A stretch of DNA of 64,000 nt from assembly GCA_032622095.1 (NCBI GenBank), contig CP136066.1, forward strand, positions 111,805,319 through 111,869,318, read 5' to 3'. The first letter of the stretch is position 1; each line of letters starts with the position of its first letter. A program made the translations under genes and the position numbers. Below, in pieces: positions 32,979-45,932 of the stretch. The notes under the pieces are model-generated. The model saw nothing but the letters and a program-made list of their open reading frames with translations. It was not told the origin of the DNA and ran no database searches. Origin of the DNA: Siphonodentalium dalli (lineage: Eukaryota > Mollusca > Scaphopoda > Gadilida > Siphonodentaliidae).

Positions 32979-33909
32979 TAACCCTTTCATGACGGGAGTT
33001 GCGCTGGTGCAGCATTAATGATCATGTGCCAGTGCATTCTTATTTATGCGAGTCTCCCATAGGGATCCTCAATTATATAAGAGAATGCATGGCTTACAAT
33101 GTCAAGGTAAATATTGTTAGGCCAATGTATTCTCTTATTTATATACCCCTTTTTTTTTTTTTTAAAGGCGAGTATACTGTTTTTGCACCTGTCGAGACGT
33201 CCTTGCATACGTGCATATATCCGTCCATCCATCTGTCCGATGTCTGTTCATGTCATAATTTGAACAGTAGTGCTCGGATATCAATGAAATTTGGTATGGA
33301 TGTTCACTACTATGAGGACATTCAATAGAGGGTTCCATTGTTTTATTCGGATTATCCATTCTAGAGTTATTCATCTTTGTGTATATGGAAATGTTGCCTT
33401 TTTGGTCTGCCTGATGTCTGTTCATGTCATAACTTCAACAGTTGTTCACGGATCTCAATGAGGTTTTGTATGGATGTTCACTACTATGAGAAGATTCAAT
33501 AGAGTGTTCAATCATTTTGTTCGAGTTTTCCATTCTAGTGTTATTCATCATAATTTATCTGGAAATGTTGGCTTTTTGGTCCGTCCGATGTCTGTTCAGG
33601 CCATAACTTGAACAGTAATGCTCAGATCTCAATGAAATTTGGTATGGATGTTCACCACTATGCGGACATTCAATGGCGTGTTCAATAATTTTGTTTAGGT
33701 TTTTCATTCTATAGTAGTTCATATTTGTTTATATTAAAATTCTGATTTTTGGGTCCATCTGTCTGAGTATATTAGTCATAGGTTATAGATATGCCCACAC
33801 TAGGCGGAATGCCACAAGAGGTATCCACTGGATGACAGTCCATCTCTTGTATATGCAAGGCTCCCTATTTTCTCAAAATTTTAGGTAGCTCCAGTCATGG
33901 AAGGGTTAA
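32979..33909. mobile_element. TTAA-type element interrupted by a hairpin-headed repeat
   Basis: Left end ATAACCCTTTCATGACGGGAG, right end CAGTCATGGAAGGGTTAA. Interior GCTGGTGCAGCATTAATGAT and TATGCGAGTCTCCCATAGGG match 29415. It is split by 33137-33830. Confidence 0.65.
33137..33780 (+). repeat. hairpin-headed repeat with 3-4 tandem bodies, inserted in a TTAA-type element
   Basis: Head CCCC plus T-run and AAAGGCGAG, then units of about 185 bp beginning TCCGATGTCTGTTCATGTCA and carrying AATGAAATTTGGTATGGATG and TTCTAGAGTTATTCATC. Confidence 0.65.
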
Positions 33910-34196
33910 AGCCACATGATGGTTTGATATCTGAAATTATGCTTGTTTTTGTTACATCGCGGTGCAGTCCTCAGGATCAAACTAAGTCAATAAATATGTA
34001 AAATACTCTTATATGGACTTCATATGCTGCTGAAAGACTTATTGAAGTCATAGAATTTTAAAAATTTGGATCCTGAAAGCTCTTCAACTTGAAACAATAA
34101 AGAGTGTTTAATGTTTTGATTCCTAATATGGACTATATAAAGCCTACAGATCGGTACTCTGTGTATTTATCAACCTATCTTATCACTCCTTCCAAA

Positions 34197-34450
34197 TTAA
34201 CCCTTTCTGTACTAAATACTCATTGACAAATAGTTCCCTTAGGAAATGTTCAGATAATAAGATTGTTGAACTTATTATCAGAACAGTTCCCACCAACGAA
34301 TATGAATAATTCGGCTCTTGTGTGATCTGTTTATCTGTCTGTCATCTGCTTGTATTGCCTGAACACCCCTGCAAATGAACAAAAGACTGTTCCAATGTAT
34401 ACTTTTATATTAACTGAATGGGAGAATCCATTTAGTATAGAAAGGGTTAA
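34197..34450. mobile_element. TTAA-bounded element, ACTAAAT subfamily
   Basis: Ends TTAACCCTTTCTGTACTAAA and TTTAGTATAGAAAGGGTTAA. The interior inverted GGAAATGTTCAGATAATAAG / CTTATTATCAGAACAGTTCC is shared with fragments at 21723-21925, 26578-26733, 37142-37373 and 37460-37532. Confidence 0.75.
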
Positions 34451-35197
34451 GTAGACATAATTTTTAAGTTCAAACAATCCATGTCTGTTTAAACATATAT
34501 CAGTTGGTTAGCATAACTCTCATACAAATGTCACCAGATGTTAATCAAATTTGGTACATATTATTTTCTTTCTTTCATAATGATATCTTGATAATCAAAT
34601 TTGAAAAGATGGTTTAGAAGATTCTAAAATACCTTGGATGAATCTTTGCATCACTGGAGGTAGGCACTGATCATAGACAGGAATCATGTGGTCTTATGTG
34701 AACAAAATTGTTTTTTTTTTAAATACAGAAAAACATGGCAAAACAATATTCATGACGGGGAGCATATATGACCGATTATAAAAACACGTTGATACCCATT
34801 TTGTGTCAAGCTAATTGGTAGATTTGTCTAAAATTCTGCTTTTTTAAAAAGAATTTTACACCAAATATAGCTTGAAATTGTTTATTTTTCAACCAATAAT
34901 TAGTGGGGAATTTGTTTTGGTCTGAAATGACAATCAGTTGTCTTGGAAAGTTCCAACCCAAGTGGGGGAGGGGTGCAAATGTTCACAAACATGTTTTTGG
35001 TCTTGTTCAAGGGGGTGCAGCTGGAAATTTCAAGGTGCCCCCCCCCCCCCCCCCAACAGAGACCCTCAGGCCACGTCCCTGCACAAATAGTGTATCATTG
35101 TGATCGGGATATCATTGGTTATCATATAATACGAGTGTTGTGGGCATTTATATGAAATTATCTTTTTTTGTATGTATATTATTAAAATTCGGCCATT

Positions 35198-36760
35198 TTT
35201 AGCTCAACTTGACAGAGTCAAGCTTGAGCTATTGCCATGGTTTGGCATCTGTCGTGCGTCAATCAACAATTTATGCTGACACACCCTACAGGCCACATCC
35301 CTCATCCAAACTTCATATGGATCATCAGGGTGACCTCTAGATGGGAGCTTACCATTTTTTCCGAATTTTTTTGAGCTATTGTCATGTGTTGGTGTCTATT
35401 GTACTTGTCTGTCAACAATTTACATTGACCCACCCTACAGTCCACATCCCTCATTTAATCATAACCAAACTTCATATGGATCATCTAGATGGGAGCTTAC
35501 CATTTTTTCTGAATTTCGTTAAAAAAACAGCTGCCAGTGGCCATTTTAGATTTAACTTTTGAATCTATTATACTGATGTGGACCGGACCGCAAAAAAATG
35601 GACCGGGGACCTGACCACCCATTCTGGACTGGTCCAGACTACATGTATGTAATTTCAACAGTTATACTGTTGTATGCTGTCACGATGTGAGATTCCATCA
35701 TGTTCAGATGCTGTCAAATGCAAATTTTCCACACAAGTTACCTTCATCTTCAATATTGACACTAAGAGTCTAAGACTATTCATTGTAATTTTTTTTTTCT
35801 GTTTTTGTGATGACACAATTATAAAATATCAGTTTAACACTAGTAGTTTAGTCTGATAAACATTTCAAGAGCCAAAAGAGTCAATGACCCACTATTGTCG
35901 GAAATATGTCAAACACGTTATTCTGTTTCCTGCCAGGTGCATGATGTCATGTTCCCGATCTGGAAATTATATTCAACCTCCTCACTGGGGTGGCTGGGGC
36001 GGCTCGGTTGAATATAACTTCCAGGCTGGGAACATGGCACCATGTACCGGAATGGACTGGACTGGACTGGACCACCCAGGGTGGTCTGTTCTGGTCTGCA
36101 TTATTAATCCATTAGAACACCATTTATTGCAAAATGTTTTGAAAATTCCCAGACATGTTTGGAATCGCCTGCCGGCAGCCATCTTGTATTTTACTCTATG
36201 CATGACTAAATCCTTGGCACACCCTACAGGCCACATCCCTCATCTAATCGCCGATCGTCACCAAAATTCATATGGATCTTCGGGATGACCTCTAGATTGG
36301 AGCTTACCATTATTTTCCAAAATCTATTAAAAAACATAGCTGCCAGTGGCCATCTTAGATTTTACTCTTTTTATTACTAAATCCTTTAGCACACCCTACA
36401 GGTCACACCGATCATCCGATCATCACCAAACATCATATGGATCGTTGGGATTATATCTAGATGGGAGCACCTCTAGATGGGAGCTATTGAATTTGAACGA
36501 TTTTTTGTGAAAACATGGCCGCTGGCAGCCATCCTGGATTTTACTCCTTTGAAGCACTAAATCCATTGGCACACCTTACAGGCCACATCCTTCATCCAAT
36601 TGTCACCAAATTTCATATGGATCCTCAGCATGACATCTAGAATACATAGCATTACCAACTTTCCACGTTCCTTATTGCTCCATTAACTGTAACATTTGAC
36701 ATTAGCCCCTCTCCAAGTTGCATGAGCTTCAGTGTCATTGACACTTTTATTATTCAAACT
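35198..36760 (+). repeat. CATATGGATCTTCGGGG repeat block with an inserted hairpin element
   Basis: Starts AGCTCAACTTGACAGAGTC. Units carry CACCCTACAGGCCACATCCC and CTCTAGATGGGAGC. A different sequence with GGACCGG / CCGGAATGGACTGG stretches interrupts it from about 35570 to 36110 and holds a hairpin CATGTTCCCGATCTGGAA / TTCCAGGCTGGGAACATG at 35948-36036. Closes with CAGTGTCATTGACACTTT. Confidence 0.65.
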
Positions 36761-37141
36761 GGAGACCATGTGATTGCTGACCGTGAATCATTTGATAGAT
36801 GATATGATGTTCATCCAGACTGTATTTTGTGCCTCGTTGTTACTGCTTATTTATATTGTTATTTCTGATGACCTGTCTGTATATATACATTGTTATGCTA
36901 TATAAAATTTAACAAAATTACTTAAATTTGAATGAATCAGTCTCATGCCCTCTTAGTGTGAACATAGAAGATGATGTCATCAAGTTTGATAAAGACAATC
37001 CTTTTTGTTCAAGAAATTACTTAATTGTTTCTGACACACCAGATGTTGATTAACAGAAATTATTTGGACAGAAGTTTATCTGTCAGATTACTTTAGGAGG
37101 AATTATTCACTCCTACCGTGACAAAGTAACAATTGACCCAA

Positions 37142-37373
37142 TCAACCCTCTCTTTACTAAATGGACTTTCCATCAGTTAAACTGTGTACCCTGGAATGGT
37201 CTATTATTCATCTGGAGGGAAGTTCAGGTAATAGAAGCAGTCGACAGACAGACACAAGTACAGAGGGGTTCACATTTAGTGGGTATAACAGACAGCCATT
37301 TGTTGAACTTATTACAGAATATTTCCTATTACTAGTAATGGGAACTACTTGTCATTTAGTTAATAAAGGGTTA
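37142..37373. mobile_element. TTAA-type element, ACTAAAT subfamily
   Basis: Left TCAACCCTCTCTTTACTAAA, right TTTAGTTAATAAAGGGTTAA. Interior shared with 34197-34450. The left TTAA is mutated. Confidence 0.55.
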
Positions 37374-38151
37374 AGATAGATAAAAGTTTGATAACATTAA
37401 AAAACACAACTTTCCTTGAAGATTTAAGACTGGTGGGAAAATCATGAACAGCCCTTCCAAATGAATAATAGACCATTCCAGGTATATATTTAAAACAGAA
37501 TTGGAGAATCCATTTAGTATAGAAAGGGTTAATAATTTGAAGTGTGTTTTTTTTTTATTTATGTTACTGATTTATGTCACATCATGATCATCAAAATGTG
37601 GATGTCAATGAAATTGGGTATGGATGTTCACCACCACAAGTTTCTAAAATAGTTTCATTTGGAGTTGTTTACATTGTCCATTTCTGGAGTTATTCATCTT
37701 TGTCTATCTGGAAATGTTGATTATTTTTTTGCCTGTCGGACAATTACCCGGTAGCTCAGCTATGTGTTATAGATCTCAATAGATTAATTTTAATGAAGTT
37801 CAAATAAGATTGAGATTCGGCATATATAATGACTAAGGGTTCACAGAATTAGGCTATGTCCGTCAGCTAGATTATGGTCAGATGAACTATATAGTCATTA
37901 CCATCAGTTCAGAAATTACGCATCGCATGACATACGGGTTTTATCTTCCTCAAGAATGAGTAGGTAGAATTAAAAAAAAATAGTTTTGGGGGGTTTATAT
38001 TATTATTTTTTTTAAGAAATAGGCAGGGGGTTTAAAATGGGGTCGGCAGGAAATCCGAAACCCCAACCACAAATGTTTATTTCTCTGATCTAAATTATAT
38101 ATAGATATATATATTTATCACATAATTTGCTCTTAAACTCAGCCTCATATT

Positions 38152-40210
38152 TTTAGCTCAACTTTACTTTGTAAAGTTTGAGCTATTGCCGTGGGTTGGC
38201 GCCTGTCTGTCCATCAACAATTTCCTTTGGCTCACCCTACAGGCCGCATCAATCATCCGATTATCACCAAACTTCATATGGATCTTCGGAGTGACCTCTA
38301 GATGGGAGCCATCGATTATTTCCAGGCATGATTAGAATCACCTCTAGATGAGAGCTGTCTAATTTGAACGATTTTCGATTAAAAACATGGCCGCCAGCAG
38401 CCATCTTGGATTTTACTCTTGGCATGACTAAATCCTTGGGCACACCCTACATGCCACATCCCTCATCCGATCATCATCAAACTTCATACGGATCTTCGGG
38501 GATTCCTCTAGATGGGAGCCATCGATTATTTCTTAAATTTGGTAAAAAACATGGCTGCCAGCAGCCATCTTGGATTTTCCTCTTTGCATGACTAAATTGA
38601 ATCCATCGACACACCCTGCAGCTCGCATAGATCTAAGAAATGTTTTGTAAATTTACAGGCATGATTAGAGTCACCTCTAAATGAGAGCTGTCGAATTTGA
38701 ACGATTTTCGATTAAAAACATGGCCGCCAGCAGCCATCTTGAATTTTCCTCTTTGCATGACTAAATCCTTTGGCACAACCTACAGGCCACATCCCTCATC
38801 CGATCATCACCAAACTTCATATGGATCTTCGGGGTGACCTCTAGATGGGAGCCATCAATTTTTTTCCGAATTTTTTTTTAAACATGGCCGCCAGCAGCCA
38901 TTTTGGATTTTAAATTTGAATCCATCAGCACACCCTGCTGCCCGCATTTATTGGAGAAATGTTTTTGAAAATTTACACGCATGTTTAGGGCCACCTCTAG
39001 ATGGGAGCTATCAAATTTAGCGATTTTCAATGAAGAACATGGCCGCCACCAGCCATCTTGAACTTTACTCTTTGCATGACTAAATCATTTGGCACACCCT
39101 ACAGACCACATCCCTCATCTAATCGCCAACAAACTTCATACGAATCTTCGGGTTGACCTCTAGATGGGAGCTATCGATTATTTCCGAAATTCGTTAAAAT
39201 ACATGACCGCCAGCAGCCATCTTGGATTTGACTTTTGGCATGACTAAATCCTTTGGCACACCCTACAGGCCACACCCCTCATCCGATCGTCATCAAACTT
39301 CATAAGGATCTTCGGGGTTTCCTCTCGATGGAATCATCGATTAATTCTGAAATTCATTTTAAAAACATGGCGCCAGCAGCCATCTTCAATTTCAAATTTG
39401 AATCCATCGGCACACCCTGCAGTCTGCATATATCTAAGAAATGTTTTGTAAATTTACAGGCATGATTAGAATCACCTCTAGATCAGAGCTGTCTAATTTG
39501 AACGATTTTCGATTAAAAAAATGGCTGCTGGCAGCCATCTTGGATTTTACTCTTTGCATCACTAAATCCTTTGGCACAACCTATATTACACATCCCTCAT
39601 CCGATCATCACCAAACTTCATAAGGATCTTCAGGGTGATCTCTAGATTGGAGCCAACTATGTTTTCCGTAATTCATTAAAAAACATGGCTACCAGTGGCC
39701 ATCTTGGATTTTACTCTTTGCATGACTAAATCCTTCGGCACAACCTACAGGCCACATCCCTCATCCGATAGTCACCAAACTTCATAAGGATCTTTAGGGT
39801 AACCTCTAGATGGGAGCCAACGATATTTTCTGAATTTCGTTAAAAAACATTGTGCCATCTTGGATGATACTGTTTTCATGACTAAAATCTTTTGGCACAC
39901 CCTACATGACACATCCCTCATCCCTCAACCAAACTTCATATGGATCATAGGTGTGACATCTAGATGGAAGCTGCATGTCCAATTCTTCAGAAATTTGTTA
40001 AAAAACATGGGCGCCTGGAGCCATCTTGGATTTCACATTTGAATCTATTGACATGAAATGTTTGAAATGAAATTAATTTCAATTACACAATACAATCCAT
40101 TTACTGAAACGTTATGACTTACCTTCTTCATCATTCTATTGATTACTCAGCACAAAATTATTAACACCCCCAGGTTGAACTGTACAGTGTCATTGCCACT
40201 TTGATTTAGT
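38152..40210 (+). repeat. largest CATATGGATCTTCGGGG repeat array
   Basis: Head AGCTCAACTTTACTTTGTAA with complement TTTGAGCT, then eight or more units of roughly 180-250 bp with CATCACCAAACTTCATATGG, CTCTAGATGGGAGCCATCGA, ACATGGCCGCCAGCAGCCAT and TTTGCATGACTAAATCC. Ends CCAGGTTGAACTGTACAGTG. Short open frames here are repeat artefacts. Confidence 0.75.
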
Positions 40211-40959
40211 AATACATGTCTTATTATCAGCATGCGCAGTGAGGTAAGAGCTTAACTCAGTTATATCGATCAATGTTATTATTATGTTAATTAGAATATA
40301 ATTGTGATATTCAAATTGTGTTGGGTTATTTAGTGCTGACTGTTAGATAACATGGGTGATAAAGGTGGTTGAACAATTCCAATTATTCTGTCAACATGAA
40401 AAGACACATTTAAAATAGAACTATAGTTTTTCTTGAAGGTGTCTTTACTTCCACTTTGGTTGTGACAAGGAAATCAATATTAAATCAACAAGCCCTACTA
40501 AAAAACTAATACCCCTCCCTAGAATAACAATACTAACAAAATTCATATACAGCTGTGTGGGTGTGTATGCCAACATCGGCCGTTCTCCTGATACAGGAGG
40601 TATTTACAATATAAGATATTAATTTGTTTTAACCCCAGCCGTTTCGAGATAGTTTTTCCTTGCTAAAATGCGATTATAAGATAAAAAGTATCTCAAATGA
40701 GTCGCAATTCTGTACCAAATCAATTATAATCTCATCCACCTCACACAGCCTTGGCGATCGAGTCTCGAATCGAATTTAGTGCACTCGGTTAATAAATTTC
40801 ATATAGAATTACGACTCATTGGAGCTCCTAGCTCTCTATATATAAATTCTGACCACCCATATGTCCACCACCCAGCCTATATAAAAGGTAAAATCTAATA
40901 TATAAGAGATATTCATGGGTCACTCGATTATAAATGCGTTCATCCGATCATCGACGTAT

Positions 40960-41270
40960 ATTATATATCTTAGCCATGGGTTATCGGATCTTGATGGAAT
41001 TTGATATACATGTTTGGCATCAGGAGGACTTTCAATCGAGAGTTCATTGACATTGTTCACATTTTCCGTTCAAGAGTAATCCCTCTTTGTTTATTTGAAC
41101 ATTTCCGTCCATCCGCTCACATATCTCCGACATCATGAGCCATGCGTTATTGGATTCTGTTGTACAAAATTTGGTATGGAGGTTAGTGGCATCAGGAGGG
41201 ATTTCAAACTTTTGGAGGGTTCAGTTATGTTTGCATTTTCCGTTCAATAGTTATTCTTCTTTGTTCATCT
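40960..41270 (+). repeat. tandem repeat bodies of the GGTATGGATG type
   Basis: Two units: CCATGGGTTATCGGATCTTGATGGAATTTG and AGCCATGCGTTATTGGATTC, each followed by a CAGGAGG..TTTCAA and TTTTCCGTTCAA stretch. From here to 42460 I see nothing I can name. Confidence 0.45.
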
Positions 41271-42466
41271 GAAAATGTTGAATTTTTGTCCGTATGCTCA
41301 TATATCAGTCTTTTTTAATTTGGCTTCCGTCCTGCCCATGTTTCAATTAATTGGCACCATGGGGGTATGCCAGCAACCGATCGAGGTAGGCCCTATCATT
41401 TCTACTCCTACTAAAAGTTCTTTGTTAAAAGTGCTTTGCAAAGCCATACATAAGCATGCAACATCCAGCTAAGCCCCAATTAAATTAGTCATGTATACAG
41501 TATACACGTGTAGGCCTGTAGGCCTACGCCATGTTGATCGATCGCGACGATATAGGCTTATTATAGGCATATAGTTATTCGATCTGCACAACGTTTTAAA
41601 ATTCAGTAATAAGTTCAGTAAATTTAGCAAACATATCGGTATCGTATTGACTGACCAGCCTCTAAAATTATCTGAACTTGTTTCAAGTTGTGTGCCCAAA
41701 TTTGCATTCACACTGCACCCATATAGTATATACATGGAAATTTGATATAAATATGAACACGTGGTCTGTCAATACACACGAACTTTGACACGGAAATGAC
41801 ATCAGATCGTGTTTACATCGATTTCCCGCAATTTATTTCAAAGCACTCTCTTATATGATTGGTCAGGATAATGACGCATAAATGAAAATCTAAATATTGT
41901 TGTGATCACCTATGGGGTTCCCAAGGTAATATCCCCATCTAAAATCCATAAAAATCGAAAGGATTATTTGACATCAAATGTAAGTTATAGCACAAAAACT
42001 TTAAATATATTTCTCCCCCCAGATAGTGTGATTATATTGTAAATACTCGTTATATGAACGCTGTATTTTTAAATTAGGATTACACATCCTGTCAAAATAG
42101 ATCGTGCCGAGAACAACCGCAACCTGTGCCAATAATTACATGACCTATTAAGTTTTCAATGGGAGATATACCACAAGAACTGACGATTATTTCCAATTGT
42201 TTCGCGACAGACAGGGGCATATCACTAGCGCGGGCAATAATGCCTGGTTTGGGAGGAACTTCGGTGAGGTTTGGGTTCTAAAATAGTAGAAAATATTTCT
42301 TCATCAGAGCAGCTGATTTAATGGACTCGTCCAATCTGGAGGTCGGCTTGCATGAAAATCTTGAGTGACATACCGAAGGTTGTTATTTAAAAAAAATGAC
42401 ACGACGCTAAAATTTACGTTACCAGTACAATGAATGATCGCCAATGTGCTACTTTTAATTACATCG

Positions 42467-42561
42467 AAAATTATTCTCAGAATCTCTCCAGCACATTCGA
42501 CTTCAGTAACGTGTTTACGTGGTGAAGTTTGGGTCACGCACAGAGTTTGGGACGCTGCCAA
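42467..42561 (-). CDS. possible first coding exon, minus strand, unknown protein
   Basis: On the minus strand an ATG at 42561 reads MAASQTLCVTQTSPRKHVTE and VECAGEILRIIFDV before a GTAATT that could be a donor. It sits about 0.5 kb from a possible + strand start, as in a head-to-head promoter. No downstream exon could be linked. Weak. Confidence 0.25.
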
Positions 42562-42984
42562 GATTTAGACAATCAAATTCGTTGCAATTGTCGCTCTAAC
42601 GAACGTCTTTTTCCTCCACAAATAATCAAGTGGAAACTTACAGATTTGTGCCAGTTACATTTATTTAGCTATATTTTATCAATATCTTGGCAAAAACCGT
42701 ACTTTCCGTTTGTGTTAACTTGTAATAGTGAGTTTTGGCAAGCGTCCAAAAAATGAAAAATCTAGCGGGAATGAGTTATTGTGGAGACATATTTGTATAT
42801 ATTGGACTATTCTACTTGTATGAAACTAAGGGGTGGGCGTGGTATAGCTTATCTCTGTTTCCCGAATTTAAGCAATTTAATGCTGGAATTGGTTCCAATA
42901 ATTATTATTTCCAAATCACACTCATCCAAAAGAATACAGAGTTTCGAAGCATCCACGTTATAAATGATTAAACGCCTGTCTTCG

Positions 42985-43102
42985 TTTGGGTGCTCCGCGA
43001 TTTTCGCTCGTGTCTGTGGCTGGGTCTAATTAATTCTCAGGGGTGAAAGGTTGTGTCGGCCATTTTGGTACAAACAAGAGCAACGCTGTCTTTCAAAACA
43101 GA
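42985..43102 (+). promoter_or_regulatory. possible transcription start / noncoding first exon, + strand
   Basis: GC-richer patch TTTGGGTGCTCCGCGATTTT, then TCGGCCATTTTGGTACAAAC and a donor-like AAAACAGAG|GTAATTC near 43103. The layout resembles a 5' UTR exon. It could serve the candidate exons at 51518-64000, but nothing connects them directly. Confidence 0.25.
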
Positions 43103-43924
43103 GGTAATTCGCAATTTATCTTGATATTAGGCAAGGAATTTGGTGTCCTTCTTGACATATTTTACCCATGGATGTTGTGCTTTGATTGTGATATTAAGGT
43201 AGGAAATTTATCGTCCCGTTTCAGAGTAATACGAGTTTATAAATTGACAATTTTCTTGGCCCGGGGAAGTCCACCAGTGCCGACAAATTTTGAACACATT
43301 ACAACCACTATGCTATTCTCGATCACAATACGCATCTGACCGAGGACAAATTTTCGCATTTTGAAATCGATTAGTTCACTTCCTGTTGTGCTTTTAAGTT
43401 TGAATATTTTGCCCTTGATTACTATTTAGACTTAATTATTTGGTTTTTGTAGTGCCTTGCAAGTTACATGTCAGAAGGCTTATCTGTTATCATATTGGCT
43501 GTTTCTGTCAATGTCAGTGTTGTCACTCAGAATCAGATTCAACACTGACACACAACTTTAATCACTTGTCTAGATTAGTAGATATGCCTCGCTAAACTGA
43601 TCAATATGATTAGATCAGCCCTTGTGGACGACCGGTGACGCATACGATTACGCGTCGTATAGTGTAAGCACGATTAATTTTGGAGAAAATTCCCAACGAT
43701 CATGATTATGATTTGGCATTGAGACATAGGGTGAAATTGCCATCACTATTATTAGGCCATCACGATTTTATTATGCACCTGAGAGTAGGCCTATGTTATG
43801 TACATCTATAAACTGATACCAAAATGTATGTTTCAAGTTTCATGGGAGGGCCTACATATAAGAATGGAGGAAATCTTTGATAAAACATTTTTTTGCCCCT
43901 CTCCAACTCCATCCATGATCTGAC

Positions 43925-45358
43925 GTAGATCATGCCATGAATCTCTACTCTAGCCAACGCCCATAGATATTTCCACCAGTCCAAACCTTAGAACTTTTTG
44001 AAGTTTTGACAGGGAACATGATAAAGTCCAAAAAAATAAATGCGGAGAGCATATTTCTTAGTTATTATGTGCTCCTTAATAATGTACTTCACTTTTGGTG
44101 AAGGTCCCAACTCCAGGGATTTTTCTGCCTATTTTGGGAATGGGTCCGGGTCCGTTGGGAAAATTGGGAAAATGTGTCTTTACAGACAAAAATTGGGAAT
44201 TTTCCATGTTTTAGATTCAATTAATCACTGTTACACACAAGTAAATAGTACTAATACCGTAATTTTCGGTGTATAACGCTACTTAAACACAGGTAACTCA
44301 AAGATGGAGTAAAATCCCAGCCCATTGGGGTCAATTTCTCAGCCTCGGGTAAGTTGAAAATTCACAGATAACAACGGAAGGATTCAAGCCATCCACCAAA
44401 CTTCGACGGAAAAACAGTAATAATAGTGCGGGGGGGGATTCCAGGAAATGTTTATAAAATTAACAGTGAGGACAGCTGGTGAGGACGTGAAATTTTTATA
44501 TTTTATACATAACTCGGCAAGCTTTTTCTTCTCCGCAAGATTATATTTTTGTTTAAATGGAGCCCCACGCTGCCACAGTAAAAAAATGTGTATTCCGGTA
44601 ACCACATGGTGCGTCCCCCCTAATAATGAGATAATCCTGCTGAAAACGTGCGCAAACGTCATGTATACATGGCTTAATCGTAAACCGATGAGTCCACTTT
44701 TAACGGAATGCGGGGGGATGTGTATTCTGGAAGAACATTGTGCGTCCCCCTGATAATGAGATAATCCTAGCAACCACGTGCGCGAAAGTAATATATACTG
44801 GCTTACAAGTCGGATGCGGCCACTTTCAAATGAATGCGGGGAGGTAAGCACCTGGCTCGCCCTGCTATGTTTATTTGTGGGAATTCCTCAAGCGAGTGAC
44901 GTATTTACTATAATAACTGTCAAACTTTGATAATTATTCAATAAACCCGATGATATTATATACCTGCCTGCAATTGGGAATTTGGTGGTTGAAAATTGGG
45001 AATAAAGGTGCCTTTTTCCCATTGGGAATGGGGCCGTTTACCGGACCCTGAGGACACCTAAAAAAAATCCCTGAACTCGAACTTTCACGATTTAAATAAA
45101 TTTGTGAGCGGTTAATTAATGGATTGTTTATTGCGATATTGGCTCACAAATAACATGGAAAAGCATGCAATTTTGAATTGGGACATTCATTCACCTACAG
45201 AGAAGTAAATTATTAAGGAACAGATAATAACTAAGAAATATATTCCCGAAGTTATTTTTTCGACTTTATAAGGTTTCCTGTCAAAAGTTCCAAGGTTTTG
45301 TCCTAATGGAATATGATCTCTATGGGCGTTAGCTAGAGTTGAGATTCATGGCATGATC
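43925..45358. repeat. 1.4-kb inverted repeat: two facing copies of one repeat
   Basis: Left arm 43925-44085 starts GATCATGCCATGAATCTCTA and runs through ACTTTTTGAAGTTTTGACAG to TTTCTTAGTTATTATGTGCT. The right arm 45195-45358 is its reverse complement. A third, shorter copy lies near 51188-51240. The arms enclose the CAGGGATTTTT element. Confidence 0.7.
44114..45073. mobile_element. element with CAGGGATTTTT ends (hAT-like)
   Basis: Left CAGGGATTTTTCTGCC, right AAAAAAATCCCTG, both flanked directly by AACTC (44109-44113 and 45074-45078). Subterminal GGGAATGGGTCCGGGTCC recurs inverted near the right end as GGGGCCGTTTACCGGACCC. Inside, 44585-44840 holds a roughly 125-bp tandem duplication with GTGCGTCCCCC and AATGAGATAATCCT. 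The long open frame on its minus strand is this duplication, not a gene. Confidence 0.65.
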
Positions 45359-45932
45359 TCGTCCTGACGGTGCCACTTTGGCAACTTTGAACCTCATAAT
45401 TATATTCCTAATATCACAGAGTTGCCTGTCTATATACAAAAATATTTTTCATCTTTGTTGATACCCCCTCCATCATGATCCTCAACTCTGATTCTGACAG
45501 AATTACTTTGACAGCATTAATACTTTAACCACACCATTAAATTCCTCATATCACAGGAAAGCCTTTACTATATAAGTTCATACTCATACTATAGTAGGGA
45601 ATTGACGGCAAAAATGGTGTCTTATTTATTTTTGTGACCCTCCCCAACACCAGACTGACTCTTGACAAGGTAATTTTGCATTGGATTCCCTATGTCATTG
45701 ATATGATTATACATACATGTAAGTTCTAAAGTGAAACTTCGAAAACAGATTTGGGCCTATTCTTGGACCTGGGAAATCCAGTGGAGCAATCTGGCACACA
45801 TGCATTTCGAATCGGGGCTCTAGTCTATCTCAAGCATAACACCTCATTAATCAAGCATGCATTTTCAGATTTATCCAGAAACTATAAAGGTCACAATTCT
45901 GATTTTGTCAAATATTCTACAGGCAGAACAGT

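Noticed and set aside
35039-35055. C-run, with similar G- and C-runs near 48335 and 63861
   Set aside because: Simple homopolymers, prone to length error; no further meaning seen.
35884-36288. 134-codon open frame, + strand
   Set aside because: It runs through a hairpin insertion and the CATATGGATC repeat; the sequence is repeat in all other copies.
44384-44851. 155-codon open frame, minus strand
   Set aside because: Its internal similarity comes from the 125-bp tandem duplication inside the CAGGGATTTTT element; no known domain.
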